This document shows positions 1-9,095 of a DNA stretch of 64,000 nt, piece after piece; within the stretch, counting starts at the first letter, position 1, and the number at the start of each line of letters is the position of its first letter. Under the pieces are notes generated by a model. The model did not search any database. It worked only from the letters and a program-made list of their open reading frames with translations, and was not told the DNA's origin. A program made the position numbers and the translations under genes. This DNA comes from Pelagomonas calceolata (lineage: Eukaryota; Sar; Pelagophyceae; Pelagomonadales; Pelagomonadaceae), in the NCBI GenBank assembly GCA_918797485.1, contig CAKKNE010000003.1, positions 1,674,001 through 1,738,000 of the forward strand. Direction: 5' to 3'.

Positions 1-33
1 GCAACGCTCGTGACCTACGACGAAGCCAGATCA

Positions 34-2982
34 TCACAAAAGTACAGTGGACACCGCGCGCCGCACGGATTTCGAGTGCCCTTCCAGCGTCCGTAGCACG
101 GCGAGCTTGGACAGGTCCACGCCTTCGAAGAACGGCATGAACCGCAGTTTGCCGCGCGACGCCGTCGCGACCGCGCTCGCGTCCCAGATCGACTGCGTGA
201 CCTTGATTGGCTCGGCTCGGCGGCGCCGTCGCATCTGGTAGTCCTTGTGCGTGCCGCAGACGCCACACTCTTGAGTCTGCGCGCCGTTAGGTCGCTTGCA
301 GACGGAGCACGTCCAATTCGAGGGCGACCACTGCTTTACAGTCTCGGATAGATACGCGCTATGCCCCTCGTCGCTCTTTTTCGTCGCCTCCGGTGCATTC
401 AATTTGGCCGCAGTGGTCGCTGCAACCACGACGTCATCGGCAGCCGCCTCCGCCCGATTCTCGCGCTCCGCGGCCTCATCAAATTCTTCATCAGCGTCGA
501 GCTCTACGTGCCCTAGGAACTCGAGCCAGCCGCCCGGTACCGCTTCATTCACAACAGCAACCGCGAGCTGCGCGCGAGTCATCGCGCGATACAAACGCGA
601 CCGCGTCTCGAGCACGCCCGCGCCGCGATCGATGACTTGGTCCAGCCCCACACAAATAACGACGAGCCGTTCCAAACCGTCCATGTTGTCGACCGTATCG
701 ACGACGAGCCACTGCTTCGAGCTGTCGCGCGCTTCGGTTTCGACGCGCGGCCAGACCGCGCTCGCCATCGCCGCGTCGACGAGCTCGAAGCGCGCGAAGG
801 TCAGCGTGATGTCACTGCGCAGCGTCCAATTTTTATTTAGGTAGAAGCTCCAGCCCTTGTGCGACGCATAGGCTTTGCAGGACTTGTCGCCATGCGCCTT
901 GCCGACGCACCATGAACCCGATGAACGCTCGTAGAGGTAGAGCCCGTTCGCGGCGCAATAATACGCGGCGCCACCGATCCCACCCGTTTCGCGGTCGAGG
1001 ACATAGGTGCCGCAAGCGGCTGGAGGCTGGTCGGAAGTCGACGCGAGGGTGGCGCTCATCGGGGCGAAGGAGTCGAGAGCGCGGTCTAGCGGTCCGCGGA
1101 GCCGCTCGACAAACGCGTCGTCGGGTCCCACGACGGCGACACGGTCATCCAGATCGTCAAGGTCCGCGAGCTGGCGCCGTATGGCCGCAATTGCTTCGAC
1201 GACCTCACGCGCATAGATATCATCCGTATCATCCTCTACTGGAAAGATCCGTGCCACGAGCGGCGGCCCCGGCGATGCCGTGTACGTCGACATCTCGGCT
1301 TTTCGGCCGGCATCGAGCTGGAACGCGGCGGCGCCAGCGACGATGCGCTTCGTCGACCGTACCACCTCGGAGAGCGTCGCGACCGCAACAGCCTGATCCC
1401 GAGGCAAGTTTACTAGCGAGCGCGCAAGCTTCTCCGCGTCAGGCGTTGCCTCCGTCGCCTGCGAAGCGTCGCTGAGGAACACGAGGGTCGCCTCCGCTGC
1501 GTTCACTCCAGCGAGCTGCTCGCGCAGCTGCAAGTCTTCCGTGAGATGATGCGCCTCGTCCACCACGACGAGCGCATACTCGCATTTTTGCGCGGCGCCA
1601 AGCGAGAGTCGCCGCCGCGCACCCGCCGCTTCGACGCGCACGCGCCGCGGCCCGTTTTCGAACGGCGCCACCAGCACGTGAACGCGGTCGACGATCCGAT
1701 CGACCGACTCTTGCGATGCGTAGACGAGCCACTTGCAGACGAAGAACGCCAATGCGGTATTCCGCGCGACGAACAGAAGCATCGCCCTGGGATCAGAGCT
1801 GAGGACCTGTGCCATGCGCTGGATTGCAAAGAACGTCTTGCCCGCGCCCGCGTGGGCGAGCAGCACGGCAACGGGCTCGCGTCGGACGGTCTCGAGCTTC
1901 TCGCGCTGGTGCTCCGTGAGCTTGGTGAACCTCATCACGGTCTGCTCGTAGCTTTCGAGGAACGCCCCGCGATTGACGCTGATCCGCTCCCCGCCGGTCG
2001 TCTGCAGGGCTTTGTTGATGGCGTTCTCCAACGAGTCATCTTCCGTCTTGAGGACGACGCGGTCGCGCAGAGCGTCGAGCGACGCCTTGTCGTCCACGGC
2101 GACGCGCGCTCGGTGGACCTGGCGAGTGCCCCTCGCCTCAGCGAACATGTTCGCGATCTCACAGCCTGGCGGCAACTCCTTTTCCAGCGCTGCTATAAAT
2201 TCGAAGCCTTTGTCAACGCGGCAAATAAAGCTCAGCATTACGCTGAGGCCCTGAGTGAGGAGCCCTCTTGTTTCGTCGAGCTTTTGCTCTTGTTTCTCTT
2301 GACGTCTACTAATCATGTCTACATCGCTACCGATCTTTGCTTCAACGTCTCCAACTTTTTGCTCGATTCTGTCCACCGCGCCGTCAACCTTCTGCTCAAC
2401 GTTCGCTCCAATTTTTTTCACCGCGCCTTCAAGCTTATGGTCAACGTTTGCTCCAATTGTGTCCAGTGCGCCGTCAAGCCTTTGCCCAACCTTTTCAACA
2501 ACGCCGTCAACCACGCCGTCGAGCTTTTCCTCAACGTTCTGTATTTTTTTGTTCGTGTTGGCGGCGAGAGCCAGGTGTAGGCTATTCATGTGCCGATCAA
2601 TCGCGGTCAGCGCGTCGCTCCGCCCGTCGGCGTCGAGCCTGGCGCTCGCGGCGCTCTTAAGGACCGAGCATAAAGCTTCAAGCTCCGCAACCACGGACGG
2701 ATCCGCGACCATCGCCGAATTACTCGCCACGTCATCCAGCAGATATTCGAGAGAGTCGAGGCGTCGCTTGAACTCGGCCCGCGCTTCTTGGTTGAAGAGA
2801 ACCTCCTCCGCTTTTTTGCTTGCCTTTTCGACCGCCTTTTGCAGCACGATGTTGCGGAGCCCCTTCGCTGCGGATTTGCAGTGCGACACGATCGACTTAC
2901 CGGTCACTTCTTTTACGGCCTTGTTCGCAGCTTTCGCACCGGCGCATGCGGCGAGAGGTATGAGCGGTTCAAAGCCCGACAT
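34..2982 (-). CDS. SF1-helicase-like P-loop ATPase with coiled-coil N-terminus and RanBP2-type zinc finger
   Basis: 982 residues from the ATG at 2982, no intron visible. Residues 1-350 are mostly helical; about 150-235 is a run of short amphipathic repeats (KLDGVVDGV, KVDGAVDRI and similar), a probable coiled coil. Walker A HAGAGKT lies at 377-383 and a DEAH-type Walker B (VVVDEAHHL) at 472-480. RLYRAMTRAQ near 796-805 resembles motif VI of UvrD-like superfamily-1 helicases, so an SF1-type core is more likely than a STAND ATPase. A Cys/Gly/Trp-rich insert (about 655-720, including CAANGLYLYER and SGSWCVGKA) splits the two halves of the core. Residues 890-909 form a RanBP2-type finger (W-x-C-x2-C-x10-C-x2-C), a fold that binds RNA or ubiquitin in other proteins. 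Substrate and role are unknown. The ATPase call is firm, the helicase call moderate. Confidence 0.75.
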   Translation of the reverse strand: MSGFEPLIPLAACAGAKAANKAVKEVTGKSIVSHCKSAAKGLRNIVLQKAVEKASKKAEEVLFNQEARAEFKRRLDSLEYLLDDVASNSAMVADPSVVAELEALCSVLKSAASARLDADGRSDALTAIDRHMNSLHLALAANTNKKIQNVEEKLDGVVDGVVEKVGQRLDGALDTIGANVDHKLEGAVKKIGANVEQKVDGAVDRIEQKVGDVEAKIGSDVDMISRRQEKQEQKLDETRGLLTQGLSVMLSFICRVDKGFEFIAALEKELPPGCEIANMFAEARGTRQVHRARVAVDDKASLDALRDRVVLKTEDDSLENAINKALQTTGGERISVNRGAFLESYEQTVMRFTKLTEHQREKLETVRREPVAVLLAHAGAGKTFFAIQRMAQVLSSDPRAMLLFVARNTALAFFVCKWLVYASQESVDRIVDRVHVLVAPFENGPRRVRVEAAGARRRLSLGAAQKCEYALVVVDEAHHLTEDLQLREQLAGVNAAEATLVFLSDASQATEATPDAEKLARSLVNLPRDQAVAVATLSEVVRSTKRIVAGAAAFQLDAGRKAEMSTYTASPGPPLVARIFPVEDDTDDIYAREVVEAIAAIRRQLADLDDLDDRVAVVGPDDAFVERLRGPLDRALDSFAPMSATLASTSDQPPAACGTYVLDRETGGIGGAAYYCAANGLYLYERSSGSWCVGKAHGDKSCKAYASHKGWSFYLNKNWTLRSDITLTFARFELVDAAMASAVWPRVETEARDSSKQWLVVDTVDNMDGLERLVVICVGLDQVIDRGAGVLETRSRLYRAMTRAQLAVAVVNEAVPGGWLEFLGHVELDADEEFDEAAERENRAEAAADDVVVAATTAAKLNAPEATKKSDEGHSAYLSETVKQWSPSNWTCSVCKRPNGAQTQECGVCGTHKDYQMRRRRRAEPIKVTQSIWDASAVATASRGKLRFMPFFEGVDLSKLAVLRTLEGHSKSVRRAVSTVLL

Positions 2983-3455
2983 CCCAGCGCTTATAGGTTT
3001 GATACCTCCATGTGCTCAGGATGGAGGGGCAGCCCAGCGGTGGCAGCCCGCCAGGTGGCAAGATGGAGGTCCTGCTGCGCACGCTCAGGACGACAAAAGT
3101 TGGCGCTCCCAGCTGTTTAGGCACGAGGCGTGCGCTTCCAAGCCACCGCTTCTGCCCGATCCCCCTACTGTGCCAAGACGAAAACACGCGCTGATGACGA
3201 GGTCTCTACGTCCTTTCACTGCGTATAATATAGCTATACAACACGAAAGAGATCCCTGTTTTCTCGCGGGTTTTCCGCATTTCATATGCTTTTTTTAATT
3301 TTTGCGGACGGAGAGCTATATCGGCGCCGCTGCCTCGCAAGAGAGCTCACGTGTTCGAGCTGACAGCGTGCGGCTGCAGTGCAGGACGGCCAGCGCAAAC
3401 ACAGTCTGCTGCAGGCTGTGAGAACAGCTGTAGCTTGCAAAAACGCAGCGCCACT
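2983..3455. other. Divergent intergenic region
   Basis: 5' flanks of the ATPase gene (minus) and the acidic-protein gene (plus). An AT-rich patch (GCGTATAATATAGCTATA, 3221-3238) is the only TATA-like stretch. A CTGCAG-rich imperfect repeat lies at about 3374-3420. No RNA gene or palindrome of the 24-bp family is seen. Confidence 0.5.
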
Positions 3456-4079
3456 ATGCCCATCGACTACAGCCGCTTCGACAACATCGACGTCTCCGAC
3501 GACGAGGACGAGCAGGCCTACAAGGCCCGGAAGGAGGCCGAGGAGGCCGGCCGCCGCGCGTCCAAGGCCCAGGCCAAGGAGTGCGTCGAGGCCTGGTGGC
3601 AGGCCTGCCCGAAGCAGAGCCAGTTCTCCGTCGAGTGCGCGGCGCGGCTCACGCGGGCTGGGACGACCTCGCTCTACAACACCCTCACCGGGCCTCTAAA
3701 AGGCCTCGGGCTGGGCTTCGAGCGCCCCCTGACCAAGGACGACTCGCTGGAGACCGTCCAAGGTCTGCTGAAATACGTCGCGCTCGAGCGCGTCGGCCTG
3801 CCGGGCCTCACGGGCGTGCCCGAGGGCTGGGACGTCTTCGGGCGGCCGCCGGCGTCGCGCATCGAGCTGGACGACGACGAGGGCCAGACCTTCTCCATCG
3901 AGGCCTGGGACGGGTCCAAGCTCAAGGCGACGGTGCGGAAGGCGCGCGTCGTGGCGCTCGAGGGCCACGATGCCAACTACCGCGTGGCCCCAGGCATGCC
4001 AGCGCCGGCGGAGACGTACTTCCTCGTCCGCTGCGGGCTGCGGGCGACGCTGCGGCTGAACTGCGTGCTCGTCGTGTGA
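3456..4079 (+). CDS. Acidic N-terminus protein, function unknown
   Basis: 207 residues from the ATG at 3456; a longer frame upstream opens only with GTG. It begins MPIDYSRFDNIDVSDDEDE, an acidic lead that resembles the N-terminus of Cdc37 (DYS...W-D-x-I-x-VSDDEDE), but the Cdc37 Hsp90- and kinase-binding regions are not recognisable. A charged helix follows (about 20-45), then a mixed alpha/beta region with no motif I know. No signal peptide or membrane segment. It converges on the patatin gene with a 74-bp gap. It may be a small nuclear or cytosolic scaffold; this is a guess from composition only. Confidence 0.6.
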   Translation: MPIDYSRFDNIDVSDDEDEQAYKARKEAEEAGRRASKAQAKECVEAWWQACPKQSQFSVECAARLTRAGTTSLYNTLTGPLKGLGLGFERPLTKDDSLETVQGLLKYVALERVGLPGLTGVPEGWDVFGRPPASRIELDDDEGQTFSIEAWDGSKLKATVRKARVVALEGHDANYRVAPGMPAPAETYFLVRCGLRATLRLNCVLVV

Positions 4080-4153
4080 GGGTTGTCTGGCAACCGGTTC
4101 GGCGATGGCGTCGACGAGAGCGGCGCCCCGGCCCTAGTAATTTGTTGTTTATG

Positions 4154-5914
4154 CTATGCACGGCCCTTCTTCGAGAAGAAGCCGTGCAGCCCCGTCGCGC
4201 GCGCGAACTTCTTCCGCACGGGCCGCATGAGCCCCGCGCGGTGGGGCTTCGCGACCTGCATGGACTCCTCATCCAAGTCCACGACGGCGTAGACGCGCTG
4301 CGTGCCGCCGCCGCTCCGCCTTTGTAAAGCGTCGACGAGGTGGCGCCACTCGAGCCCTCGTTCCCGCTTGATGTAGTCGAGCGCCATCGCCCGGAGATCC
4401 CTTAAACATTCCGCGTCGCCCTCGGCCAGGCCCAGATGCCGCGCATCAATAACCGCGTCCAGGCGGTGGTACCGCTCCTGGAGATGTTGTGACGACGGCC
4501 ACGTGTCCCGCAGTTGCCTCCTCACTAAATCGTGCGTCGCGTCCGTGTCCGTCAGTAAATCAATAATGCCGCTCACGAAGTCACGCGCGGCCGCGAGGTT
4601 CGCGAACGCCGACAGCAACCCCAGCACCTCCGCGCCCGACGACGACGTCGCCCGCGCCGGCGCTGAGCCCGTGCCCAGAGAGACGACCAAGTCGAGCTGC
4701 GCGTCCTCCTTGCCCACGGCCTTGGCCCGGTTCTTCCGGCGCCGCAACGACGCGGCCTCCGCCAAAGCGAATTGCGTCGGGTTGTTCGCCACGAGCGCGC
4801 CGTCCAACAACCGTCGCGGCGCGCCGTCGACGTCGACGCGCCGCATGGGGAAGTAGGGGGGCGCTGCTGCCGAACTTAGTAAAGCATCCACAATTCGCAC
4901 CTCGTGGGCTCGCGCGTCGACGAGGTAGTCGTCCGTGACCTCCGGAGGTGCGAAGGACCGGAAGACGAAGGGCCTTAATCTTGCGGTCGACGCGTCCGTC
5001 GCCACGGCCAAGGCCCTGCGAGAGCGCTTCCGGCCGTGGAGTGTGCTGTCCGCGCCAAACACCGCCTCGAGCACGGCCTGTAGTCGTCTCTGGCGCTGCT
5101 GGGCGTTCAAGTTCTTCGACCCGAAGATCAGTCTTACTAAATCATCATACAATCTCTGCAAGACGGCCACGGGCAGCTCCGCGATCGCGAGACCGAAGGC
5201 CACGATGGCACCCGTGGACGTGCCCGCAAACAGGTCGAACTGATCTCTAATAGAGGTCCGCGTCTCCCGCTCGCACTCCGCCAGCACGGCGAGCGGCACG
5301 ACGCCGCGCGCGCCGCCGCCGTCCACACATAAAACGCGTTCGCCTGACGTCCTCTCTTTGATCGGGTGCTCGACGCCGCGGTAGCCGCCGGACGGTTGCG
5401 GTAACTCTTCTAGCTCGGCGTCGGACTCCGCGCGCACGTCGAAGGCGCAGGAGCCGCTCAATCTATTGGAGGCCACGTAGACGTGCACCGTCGAGCCCGC
5501 CTTGAGGGAGACGTCGTCCAAAACCAATTCCTCATCACTCGAATCGAGGCGCAGCTTCCGGATAGATGCGATGGATGGGGAGCCGTCGCGCTTAAACGCC
5601 AAGGCTCTATTTTCATCCAGCGCGAATGCCAACACATAACAGTGGTCGCGCGGGCCGCCGAGCCAGCCGCCCTTCACGACGTCGCCGCGTCGTTTGATGC
5701 TGATGCGCGCGCGCGTCGGCCGCTTCGCCGCGAGGCAGTAGCCTTTACCTCGACCTTCTCGCAGCGCGTCGCTGGTCGTCCAGGCGTGGGCGTAGGCGCT
5801 CGTCGCGGGCACGACTTCCTGAGACGTGACGACCGGCGCAACGACTGGAGCACCATCGCTCGCGCGACCGGCGGCTTTTACGAGCAGCCCTAACAGCAGC
5901 CAGGTGCTGGGCAT
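4154..5914 (-). CDS. Patatin-like phospholipase (iPLA2 family), secretory
   Basis: 586 residues from the ATG at 5914; the frame extends a little further to a GTG. The N-terminus (MPSTWLLLGLLVKAAGRA) looks like a signal peptide. Residues 40-170 are a beta-rich lead. The patatin domain has the oxyanion motif DGGGARG (198-204), the nucleophile elbow GTSTGA (231-236, catalytic Ser 233) and the catalytic DGA (371-373, Asp 371), so all catalytic elements are present. The family hydrolyses acyl esters of phospho- or galactolipids with a Ser-Asp dyad. The C-terminus is basic (KKFARATGLHGFFSKKGRA). A 24-bp palindrome lies 135 bp upstream of the ATG. Whether it acts in the secretory system or, after further sorting, in a plastid membrane cannot be told from sequence. 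Confidence 0.9.
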   Translation of the reverse strand: MPSTWLLLGLLVKAAGRASDGAPVVAPVVTSQEVVPATSAYAHAWTTSDALREGRGKGYCLAAKRPTRARISIKRRGDVVKGGWLGGPRDHCYVLAFALDENRALAFKRDGSPSIASIRKLRLDSSDEELVLDDVSLKAGSTVHVYVASNRLSGSCAFDVRAESDAELEELPQPSGGYRGVEHPIKERTSGERVLCVDGGGARGVVPLAVLAECERETRTSIRDQFDLFAGTSTGAIVAFGLAIAELPVAVLQRLYDDLVRLIFGSKNLNAQQRQRRLQAVLEAVFGADSTLHGRKRSRRALAVATDASTARLRPFVFRSFAPPEVTDDYLVDARAHEVRIVDALLSSAAAPPYFPMRRVDVDGAPRRLLDGALVANNPTQFALAEAASLRRRKNRAKAVGKEDAQLDLVVSLGTGSAPARATSSSGAEVLGLLSAFANLAAARDFVSGIIDLLTDTDATHDLVRRQLRDTWPSSQHLQERYHRLDAVIDARHLGLAEGDAECLRDLRAMALDYIKRERGLEWRHLVDALQRRSGGGTQRVYAVVDLDEESMQVAKPHRAGLMRPVRKKFARATGLHGFFSKKGRA

Positions 5915-6626
5915 TGCTGGGATTGGCAGCACGAATGCTGTTAGGCGGGAGGCGCAGCCCCAGTACGATTTCTGGTAAATTTAGCGGTTGTGTCCAACAC
6001 CTTGGCAGCGCTTTTGGCGTTTTTGCCAGAGCCAGTGTTTTTGCTTTTTGCTAGTGTCTAACAGGCCGGTAGCTAAGGCCAAGTCGCTCGGAGGGCTGAC
6101 GATGGGAGAGGGCTCCGACTGCCCCCTCCCCACCCAAGGGCGACGCGTGCACGGCAGCCGACCTGGACAAAATCGACGTCCGAAGCGTTGGTGAAGCGGC
6201 GTCGTCTAGATGATCCCCCGGCCCCTCCCTCGACTGGTAAAGCACTCAGTTTCCTGATATATGGCACACCCGCCGCGATGAAGAAGCAAATTATATAGAG
6301 GGTTCTTACTGGACATCCGCACACAACTACAGACGCCCGCGCCGCACTAACCTACGCCCCGTCGTCGTCCGACGACTCGTCGGGCACGATGCCGGCCTAG
6401 TAGGGGTCGGGGTAGACTAAACAGCTGGTTTATTTTTACATCTTCGCCTACTCGCGTCATCGTGCGCTTCAGCACGGGCTCATTCACGTCGCGGCCTTTC
6501 AAGGAGGTGCGGATCCAGTCCGCGGACACGCTCCAGCGCGTCGACGGCGAGAGGAGTCGCTTCTGGGAAGCCTGTCGTGGATTTATGGAACCAAAGTTAC
6601 TATAAACGCCCCCACCACTACTACGC
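5915..6626. other. Intergenic region with one palindrome
   Basis: 5' flank of the patatin gene and 3' flank of eS4. It holds the palindrome at 6050-6074. A pyrimidine-rich, TTTTTG-rich stretch lies at about 6010-6050. No convincing coding frame or RNA gene. Confidence 0.5.
6050..6074 (-). promoter_or_regulatory. Upstream palindrome, copy 1
   Basis: Plus strand reads GCTAGTGTCTAACAGG then CCGGTAGCT. It lies 135 bp before the patatin ATG (minus). In gene sense it has the family order GCTA..G - spacer - GACACTAGC. The right arm is diverged. Confidence 0.6.
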
Positions 6627-7409
6627 TCAGTACTTGTCCTTGAACCGCTTCTTCCGCTCCTCGAGGATGCTCAGCTTGACGCCCTTGCCCTTCGGCAGCG
6701 ACACCTGGAGGTCGTCATCCTTGCCGACGATGAAGATGTTCGAGAGCCGCGTCGCGAACTGGTGGTTCGACGCGTCCCGGACCGCGACGATGTCGAAGCT
6801 ACCCGGGTGCTTCTCGACGCTCACGATCGTACCCACTCTCCCGGTATTGCGGCCCTTCGTGATCATGCACGTCATGCCCACGTCGAACTTGATCGAGTCG
6901 ACGATCTTGCCCGACTCCAGGTCGACCTTGACCACGTCGTGGACCTTGACCGCCGGCGGCGGGTAGCGGATCGTGCGGCCGTCGTGCGTCGTGAGCACCG
7001 GGATCTTTTTGGCGGTGATGTACACAGCTTGCACGCGGCACAGCTTGTACGCCTTCTCCGTGTCCGAGATCCTATGTAAGCGGAAGCGGCCCTTCGTGTC
7101 GTAGAGCAACCGGAACTTGTCCGACGACGCCTCCATCTCGACGACGTCCATGAACCCCGCCGGGAAGCACGGGTCCGTGCGGATCTTCCCGTCGACCTTC
7201 ACATGTTTCGACATGCAGATCTGCTTCGCCTCCATGCCCGTGATGGCGTACTTCAGGCGGTTCCTCAAGATTAAAATGAGGGGCAGGCACTCGCGGAGCT
7301 TGTGCGGGCCCGTCGACGGCCGCGGCGCGAAGGCGCCGTCCATCTTGCCGAGCATCCAGTGCTTCGGCGCGTTCACGCGCTTGAGGTGGTGCTTGGGACC
7401 GCGCGCCAT
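6627..7409 (-). CDS. RPS4: 40S ribosomal protein S4 (eS4)
   Basis: 260 residues, the normal length for cytosolic eS4, from the ATG at 7409. The N-terminus [20 protein letters not shown] is diagnostic. An S4-type RNA-binding region follows ([20 protein letters not shown]), then the eS4 central domain and a KOW-like C-terminal part ([19 protein letters not shown], then the conserved FATRLSNIF). eS4 is a structural protein of the small subunit body, near the mRNA entry side. There is no intron, which is notable since this gene is intron-bearing in many eukaryotes. Family assignment is secure. Confidence 0.98.
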   Translation of the reverse strand: MARGPKHHLKRVNAPKHWMLGKMDGAFAPRPSTGPHKLRECLPLILILRNRLKYAITGMEAKQICMSKHVKVDGKIRTDPCFPAGFMDVVEMEASSDKFRLLYDTKGRFRLHRISDTEKAYKLCRVQAVYITAKKIPVLTTHDGRTIRYPPPAVKVHDVVKVDLESGKIVDSIKFDVGMTCMITKGRNTGRVGTIVSVEKHPGSFDIVAVRDASNHQFATRLSNIFIVGKDDDLQVSLPKGKGVKLSILEERKKRFKDKY

Positions 7410-7942
7410 GGTTGCGGTGTTAGCGCGGTGGCTGTCTCTAACTCAAACTAGGCAGTCGGCGACCGTGGGTCTTGCTACGTCGCTAGTGAGCGGCGAGCGT
7501 GCGTCTTCGAGCTGGCTGGCGGCTCTAAGACGTCTAAAAGCAGCTGTGCGACGTCTGGCGACGTGACAAGCTGCGGCGGCGTAGGGAGCGATTATAGCTC
7601 ACAATCGCTGGCTTACTTTTTGGCTAGCAGCAGAGGCGACGAGCCCCACTCCCGCTCACGCTTCTCACGGACACGCATAGCATTGCTGGGGTTGCAAAAT
7701 GAGGGCTGGCGACGTTCGTGAGGTCGCGTTTCCCCGCCCCACCGGCCGCGACGCGGGCTGCTCTCGGAGCTACGCCATCGACGCGACCCGTCACTGCGCC
7801 GGGCCCGACGTGAAAGACACTCGGGGCGACGACGTCTGAGGGCCGGGGGCGGGGCGGGCGTGCGGAGAGGCAGACCCCGCGTCGGGTCCGCGGGCCACGG
7901 CTAGGCGGCCTAGCTCTAAGCAAAGCAAAAGACAAAACACGC
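7410..7942. other. Intergenic region with a 3'-flank repeat
   Basis: 5' flank of eS4 and 3' flank of the methyltransferase gene. The right end (7818-7930) is copy A of a dispersed GC-rich repeat. Near 7769 there is a short match (GCCATCGACGCGAC) to the introner core, without introner ends. Nothing else is recognised. Confidence 0.5.
7818..7930 (-). repeat. 3'-flank GC-rich hairpin repeat, copy A
   Basis: It starts 12 bp beyond the stop codon of the minus-strand methyltransferase gene. In gene sense it runs TTTTGCTTTGCTTAGAGC, then GCTAGGC-GCCTAGC (a small palindrome), a C-rich tract (CCCGCCCCGCCCCCGGCC) and GTCGCCCCGAGTG. Relatives are at 24773-24896 and 35260-35371. Just past the shared core, CCCGA-GTG...CAC-TCGGG can fold as a hairpin with a loop unlike the other copies. 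Confidence 0.65.
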
Positions 7943-8641
7943 CTACTTAGGCACCCTCAACACCGTCCGGAACGCCGTCTGGAACACCGTGTCCACCGAG
8001 CCGGCGATGGGCGCGTGCTCGACGAGCTCGAGCTCGGAGTCGCGGAAGATGCGCTCCGCCTCCTCGCACGACGTGAGCTTCCCGAAATCGACCGTCGTCA
8101 CGTACCTCAGCAAAGGTTTGACCACAGTCATAATCGGCGCGGCCCGCTTCTGGTACGTCTGCGTCACGTAGATGCGCCCGCCCGGCCGGACGACGGCGGC
8201 CACGGCCTGCAAGGCCTCGACGGGGTCGGGCATGAGCGTCAATGACCCCGAGAAGTAGGCCGCGTCGAAGCCGCCCTTGGGCCGCAGCGCGGCCAGGACC
8301 TGCCCGTCGTAGACCGACGCGCAGACCACGCTCACGCGACCCTTCAGCTTCGCATCTCCAGCAATGCGTCGCTCCGCGGCTTTGATATATCTTGCGTCGT
8401 AGTCGACCCCGGCGACCCGCAGGTCCTTGGTCTCGACGAGCGATTTGTTGTTCCGTAGTGCTGTCGCGGTGCCGATGCCGACGTCCAGGAGAGTGCTGCT
8501 CCGGTCCAAATCCTTCAACACACTCGCGTACCACCTCGTCGTCATTTTCACAATTAATACATCGTAGACGGCGGCTGATGCCCACCGAATCGCGCAGATC
8601 ACGCCGACGGCGGCGCCTATTAACCAGCCGGTCTCTGGCAT
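7943..8641 (-). CDS. Class I SAM-dependent methyltransferase, membrane-anchored
   Basis: 232 residues from the ATG at 8641. A hydrophobic N-terminus (WLIGAAVGVICAIRWASAAVYDVLIV, quoted in two parts: residues 6-20 and 21-31) is probably a membrane anchor. The Rossmann fold follows: motif I LLDVGIGTATAL (about 51-62), an acidic loop GVDYDARY (motif II), a post-motif FDAAYFSGSLTLMPDP and motif III VVRPGGRIYVTQTY. This is the methyltransferase type 11/25 pattern. The substrate cannot be assigned; a membrane anchor plus PGGR suggests a lipid, quinone or other small molecule. Its 3' flank carries repeat copy A. It is divergent from the FAIM/UBA-like gene. Confidence 0.85.
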   Translation of the reverse strand: MPETGWLIGAAVGVICAIRWASAAVYDVLIVKMTTRWYASVLKDLDRSSTLLDVGIGTATALRNNKSLVETKDLRVAGVDYDARYIKAAERRIAGDAKLKGRVSVVCASVYDGQVLAALRPKGGFDAAYFSGSLTLMPDPVEALQAVAAVVRPGGRIYVTQTYQKRAAPIMTVVKPLLRYVTTVDFGKLTSCEEAERIFRDSELELVEHAPIAGSVDTVFQTAFRTVLRVPK

Positions 8642-9095
8642 TATGCGCGTCGGCGGCGGCGTCGCGTGAGTCTTGTGTAAACGCAGCTGTTTCGCGTCGG
8701 CGGCGTCGCGTGAGTTGTTTTAACGAGTTGTTCGCTCGGTGGCGCCGCGTCTGTCCGGTTCCACGAGCGCTGCAGCTCTGAATCTTGGCTACTGCTGCAG
8801 AGAGTGATTGGATTCGACTCGCGCCGCGTCGACGGCGTCGCACAGCCTCGCAGACGCGTGGTATTACACCGCCTTTGCAATAGCTATGACGCTCGAGCAG
8901 TAAGCTTATTTTTATCTTTGCCAGGCCTCCCCAGTCCAAAAAACCAGCCCGAGCGAGCGGCGCTATAGCAGTTCTGCGCAGCCAGACGCTGCCTAAAGAC
9001 TCCCGATAATTGCGTGGAACCGTCTGCTTCACGTCGTCAGGCGCGCGAGCCCTGCACTCCCTGCAAAAGAAAAGTGGGTACAGCTCAAGCAAGCA
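8642..9095. other. Divergent intergenic region with a short tandem repeat
   Basis: Shared 5' region of the methyltransferase (minus) and FAIM/UBA-like (plus) genes. Two near-identical units, each containing GCGTCGGCGGCGTCGCGTG, lie at 8647-8671 and 8694-8715. GCGCCGCGTCGACGGCGTC at about 8820 recurs upstream of the Tim10-type gene (about 22660). No RNA gene seen. Confidence 0.5.

Noticed and set aside
3221-3238. TATA-like stretch GCGTATAATATAGCTATA as a core promoter
   Set aside because: A single AT-rich patch without a repeat at other promoters; not enough to call.
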